64,000 nt of DNA from the NCBI RefSeq assembly GCF_003287285.1, contig NZ_QMIG01000004.1, positions 186,001-250,000 on the forward strand. The letters are read 5' to 3'. This document shows positions 61,297 to 64,000 of the stretch, piece after piece; the stretch's first letter is position 1, and every line of letters starts with the position of its first letter. This stretch comes from Phytoactinopolyspora halophila. Lineage in GTDB: Bacteria > Actinomycetota > Actinomycetes > Jiangellales > Jiangellaceae. Under the pieces are notes generated by a model. The model did no database searches. It had not been told where the DNA came from and saw nothing but the letters and a program-made list of their open reading frames with translations. Position numbers and translations under genes: made by a program.

Positions 61297-62385
61297 CTAG
61301 CGGATGACGCGGCCGCCGAGGAGGACTCGCACCGGGTCCAACAATGTGCCCGGATCGGTGCGTGGGTCCGCAGCATAGACGCACAGGTCAGCGGCCGACC
61401 CTTCCTCGAGTTTGCCCTGCCCGCCCAGCAGGTAGGCGCGCGCACCCCACGACGCGGCGGCAACGGCGTCGGCCGTAGGAATCCCGGCCTCGACGAACTC
61501 CAGAACCTCGCGGGCGATCAATCCATGCGGCATGTAGCCACCGGCGTCGGTGCCCGCGAAGACCGGCACCCCGGCCTCGAACGCGGTGCGCACGGTCTCG
61601 TACCGGCGCTCGTACAGTGCCCGCATGTGCGCCGCGTACGCCGGGAATTTGCTGCTGCCCTGTTCGGCAAAGCTCGGGAAGTTCGCGATGTTGACCAGCG
61701 TCGGCACCATCGACACTCCACGCTCGGCCATGACGGCGATCAGATCGTCGGACAGGCCAGTACCGTGCTCGATGCCGTCGATTCCCGCCCCCAGCAGGTC
61801 GGGTAGCGCCTCCCCGCCGAACACGTGCGCCGTGACCCGGGCGCCCATTTCGTGTGCGCGGGCGATCGCGGCGTCCAGCGCTTCCCGTGGCCAGCACGGC
61901 CCGAGGTCGCCTCGTTCCCGGTCGATCCAGTCGCCGACCAGCTTCACCCACCCGTCGCCACGCCTGGCCTCCTGCTCCACGTAGGGGACCAGCTCCTCCG
62001 GCTCGATCTCCCACCCGTAGTTGCGCAGGTAGCGCTTGGTCCGCGCGATGTGCCGACCGGCCCGGATGATCCGCGGCAGCTCCTCGCGTTCGTCCATCCA
62101 GCGGGTGTCGGCGGGCGAGCCGGCGTCGCGAAGCAGCAGGGTTCCGGCGTCGCGGTCGGCGAGTGCCTGCTCCTCGGCGACGTCGTCCGGCACGGCGCCT
62201 TGCGACGAGAGGCCGACGTGACAGTGCAGGTCGACCAATCCCGGCAGGATCCAGCCGGTTCCGACGGTGTGCGCACCGGGAATCGGCTCGAAGGTGAGCT
62301 GGCCGTCACGAATCCAGATGTCGCGATGCTCGGCCTCGGGCAGGACCACTCCCCGTACGTGCAGTGGCTCGCCGGGCCGTGTCAT
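61297..62385 (-). CDS. Amidohydrolase family protein
   Basis: This 362-residue TIM-barrel hydrolase has the metal motif HxH in LVDLHCHVGLS, His in VTAHVFGG and GIEHGTG, and Asp in FAGTDAGG. It resembles imidazolonepropionase/prolidase-type members of the superfamily; the substrate is unknown. The ATG is 1 base after the ffh stop, so it is co-transcribed with ffh. Confidence 0.85.
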   Translation of the reverse strand: MTRPGEPLHVRGVVLPEAEHRDIWIRDGQLTFEPIPGAHTVGTGWILPGLVDLHCHVGLSSQGAVPDDVAEEQALADRDAGTLLLRDAGSPADTRWMDEREELPRIIRAGRHIARTKRYLRNYGWEIEPEELVPYVEQEARRGDGWVKLVGDWIDRERGDLGPCWPREALDAAIARAHEMGARVTAHVFGGEALPDLLGAGIDGIEHGTGLSDDLIAVMAERGVSMVPTLVNIANFPSFAEQGSSKFPAYAAHMRALYERRYETVRTAFEAGVPVFAGTDAGGYMPHGLIAREVLEFVEAGIPTADAVAAASWGARAYLLGGQGKLEEGSAADLCVYAADPRTDPGTLLDPVRVLLGGRVIR

Positions 62386-62386
62386 G

Positions 62387-64000
62387 TCAGCGGTTCTTGT
62401 TGAGGAACTCGGCGATGTCTCCGGGGATCTCGACGTCGCCGTTGTCAGATCCACCGGATCCGCCGCCGTCTGTGCCGCCTTGACCGCCGAACGCCGACGG
62501 GAGCTGGCCCGCGCCGGTGCCTTGCGAGCGCCGTTCCTCGGCAGCGGCGATCTGCTCGGCACGCTTGGCGGGGTTACCCGAACGCGCGCCCCGCTGCTTC
62601 TTGCCCTTCTTGGACTGCTTTGGCTGCTTGCCCTTGCTCTTCTTGCCACCGCCGGGCATGCCGCCACCGGGCATTCCGGGCATGCCTCCGCCCATACCGG
62701 GCAGGCCGCCCATCTTGCCCTGTGCCGCCTGGCTCATCATGTCCCGGGCCATGAAGAACCGCTCGACGAGCTGGTTTACCTCGCTGACCTGCGTACCCGA
62801 ACCACGAGCGATCCGGGCGCGGCGGGACCCGTTGATAATCTTGGGGTTCTCACGCTCGGCCGGCGTCATCGAGAAGATCATCGCCTGGACGCGATCGAGC
62901 TCCTTGTCGTCGAAATCCTCGAGCGCATCGCGCATCTGGCCGGCGCCAGGCAGCATCCCGAGCAGGCTCTTCAGCGAGCCCATCTTCTTGACCGCCTGCA
63001 TCTGTTCCAGGAAATCGTCGAAGGTGAACTGCTTGCCGCCCTTGTCGGAGAGCTTGCGGGCGAACTTCTCCGCCTGCGACGCGTCGAACGCCTTCTCGGC
63101 CTGCTCGATCAGGGTGAGCATGTCGCCCATGTCGAGGATGCGCGAGGCCATCCGCTCCGGGTGGAAGACGTCGAAGTCGCCGATCTTCTCCCCGGCCGAG
63201 GCGAACATCACCGGGCGGCCCGTGACCGACGCGACGGACAGCGCGGCACCGCCGCGGGCGTCGCCGTCGAGTTTGGTCAGCACCACGCCGTCGAATCCGA
63301 CCCCGTCGAGGAAGGAGTTCGCCGTGCTCAACGCGTCCTGTCCGGTCATCGCGTCCACGACGAAGAGCGTCTCGTCGGGATTCACGGCGGCACGGATGTC
63401 CGCGGCCTGCTGCATCATCTCCTCGTCGACGCCGAGCCGGCCCGCGGTATCGACGACGACGACGTCGTGCAGCTTGGTGCGCGCGTGGTCGATACTGGAC
63501 CGCGCCACCTCTACCGGATCCCCGACGCCGTTGCCCGGCTCTGGTGCGTAAACCGCGACGCCAGCCTGCTCGCCCACAACTTGCAGCTGGTTGACCGCGT
63601 TGGGCCGCTGCAAGTCGGCAGCCACGAGCAACGGCTGCTTGCCCTGCTCCTTCAGCCAGCGGGCCAGCTTCCCGGCGAGGGATGTCTTCCCCGTGCCTTG
63701 CAGTCCGGCCAGCATGATGACGGTCGGTGGCTGCTTGGCGAAGCGGATCCGGCGGGTCTCGCCCCCGAGGATCTCGACGAGCTCCTCGTTGACGATCTTG
63801 ACAACCTGCTGGGCAGGGTTGAGCGCCTGGGACACCTCGGCGCCACGCGCACGTTCCTTGACCGCCGCGATGAAGTCCTTCACGACGGGCAGGGCCACGT
63901 CGGCCTCGAGCAGGGCGACGCGAATCTCGCGCGCGGTGGCGTCGATGTCCTCCTCGGACAGGCGACCCTTTCCGCGCAGCGTCTTGAAAGTCGCAGCTAG
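62387..64000 (-). CDS. ffh: Signal recognition particle protein Ffh (5' end cut by window edge)
   Basis: The frame is open to the window edge, giving 537 residues and lacking roughly the first 8. The N domain reads LAATFKTLRGKGRLSEEDID. The GTPase has GLQGTGKTSLAGKLA, DTAGRLGVDEEMM and TKLDGDARGG. The M domain is followed by a Gly/Met-rich stretch and a Lys-rich tail. It targets membrane proteins with SRP RNA. Confidence 0.95.
   Translation of the reverse strand, partial: LAATFKTLRGKGRLSEEDIDATAREIRVALLEADVALPVVKDFIAAVKERARGAEVSQALNPAQQVVKIVNEELVEILGGETRRIRFAKQPPTVIMLAGLQGTGKTSLAGKLARWLKEQGKQPLLVAADLQRPNAVNQLQVVGEQAGVAVYAPEPGNGVGDPVEVARSSIDHARTKLHDVVVVDTAGRLGVDEEMMQQAADIRAAVNPDETLFVVDAMTGQDALSTANSFLDGVGFDGVVLTKLDGDARGGAALSVASVTGRPVMFASAGEKIGDFDVFHPERMASRILDMGDMLTLIEQAEKAFDASQAEKFARKLSDKGGKQFTFDDFLEQMQAVKKMGSLKSLLGMLPGAGQMRDALEDFDDKELDRVQAMIFSMTPAERENPKIINGSRRARIARGSGTQVSEVNQLVERFFMARDMMSQAAQGKMGGLPGMGGGMPGMPGGGMPGGGKKSKGKQPKQSKKGKKQRGARSGNPAKRAEQIAAAEERRSQGTGAGQLPSAFGGQGGTDGGGSGGSDNGDVEIPGDIAEFLNKNR

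Overview
The window is a contiguous stretch of a very GC-rich chromosome. Gene content and order are those of an actinomycete: ffh, rpsP, khpA, rimM, trmD, rplS, lepB, rnhB, a DUF2469 gene, yraN, yifB, dprA, xerC, an M23 peptidase gene, rpsB, tsf, pyrH, frr, cdsA, rlmN and a DivIVA-domain gene. GTG starts are common and many neighbouring genes overlap by 4 bases. I cannot place the organism below phylum level with confidence; a filamentous actinomycete (for example Jiangellales-like) is a guess.

Layout. 1-145 holds the N-terminus of a TetR regulator, divergent from a small membrane protein of the GAP/LysE type (214-900). A Bcr/CflA-type drug exporter follows on the minus strand (1037-2416). 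3053-9104 is a five-gene oligopeptide ABC importer. A large MMPL exporter (9234-11468) and a metallo-beta-lactamase-fold hydrolase (11670-12536) lie on the minus strand. 12677-18357 carries plus-strand metabolic genes: alpha/beta hydrolase, ornithine-cyclodeaminase-like protein, cytosolic SppA-type peptidase, DUF1989 protein and old-yellow-enzyme-type oxidoreductase. 18427-21661 holds a NodB-type deacetylase and an asparaginase, divergent from a LacI regulator with a candidate operator between them. 21742-29029 is a minus-strand block of a PucR regulator, LD-carboxypeptidase, S9 peptidase, M20 peptidase and M55 D-aminopeptidase, which looks like a peptide or muropeptide scavenging set.

From about 29 kb to the end lies the conserved informational block, all on the minus strand, interrupted by accessory cassettes. 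These are a second oligopeptide ABC importer (36394-42235) between rpsB and the M23 gene, a sugar-acid-type cassette (43685-47781) between the M23 gene and xerC, an FAD/Fe-S oxidoreductase (49066-51951) between xerC and dprA, and an amidohydrolase (61297-62385) between rpsP and ffh. ffh runs off the right edge and lacks only its first few codons.

The most unusual signal is non-coding. At least eight intergenic sites (nine elements) carry long inverted repeats whose arms begin with a GATCAT core followed by one of several different arm sequences. One 92-base copy has 38 perfectly paired bases and another has 31 of 32. Almost all sit at gene 3' ends. A second unusual signal is a 92-bp tandem duplication at the junction of two permease genes, which creates two in-line 31-codon minicistrons joined by GTGA overlaps. 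Other points of interest are a fusion of two DivIVA-type modules to a VOC domain, a two-domain M23 peptidase whose first domain has lost metal ligands, and a substrate-binding protein anchored by a C-terminal membrane helix.

No rRNA, tRNA, CRISPR array, transposase or prophage gene was recognised.
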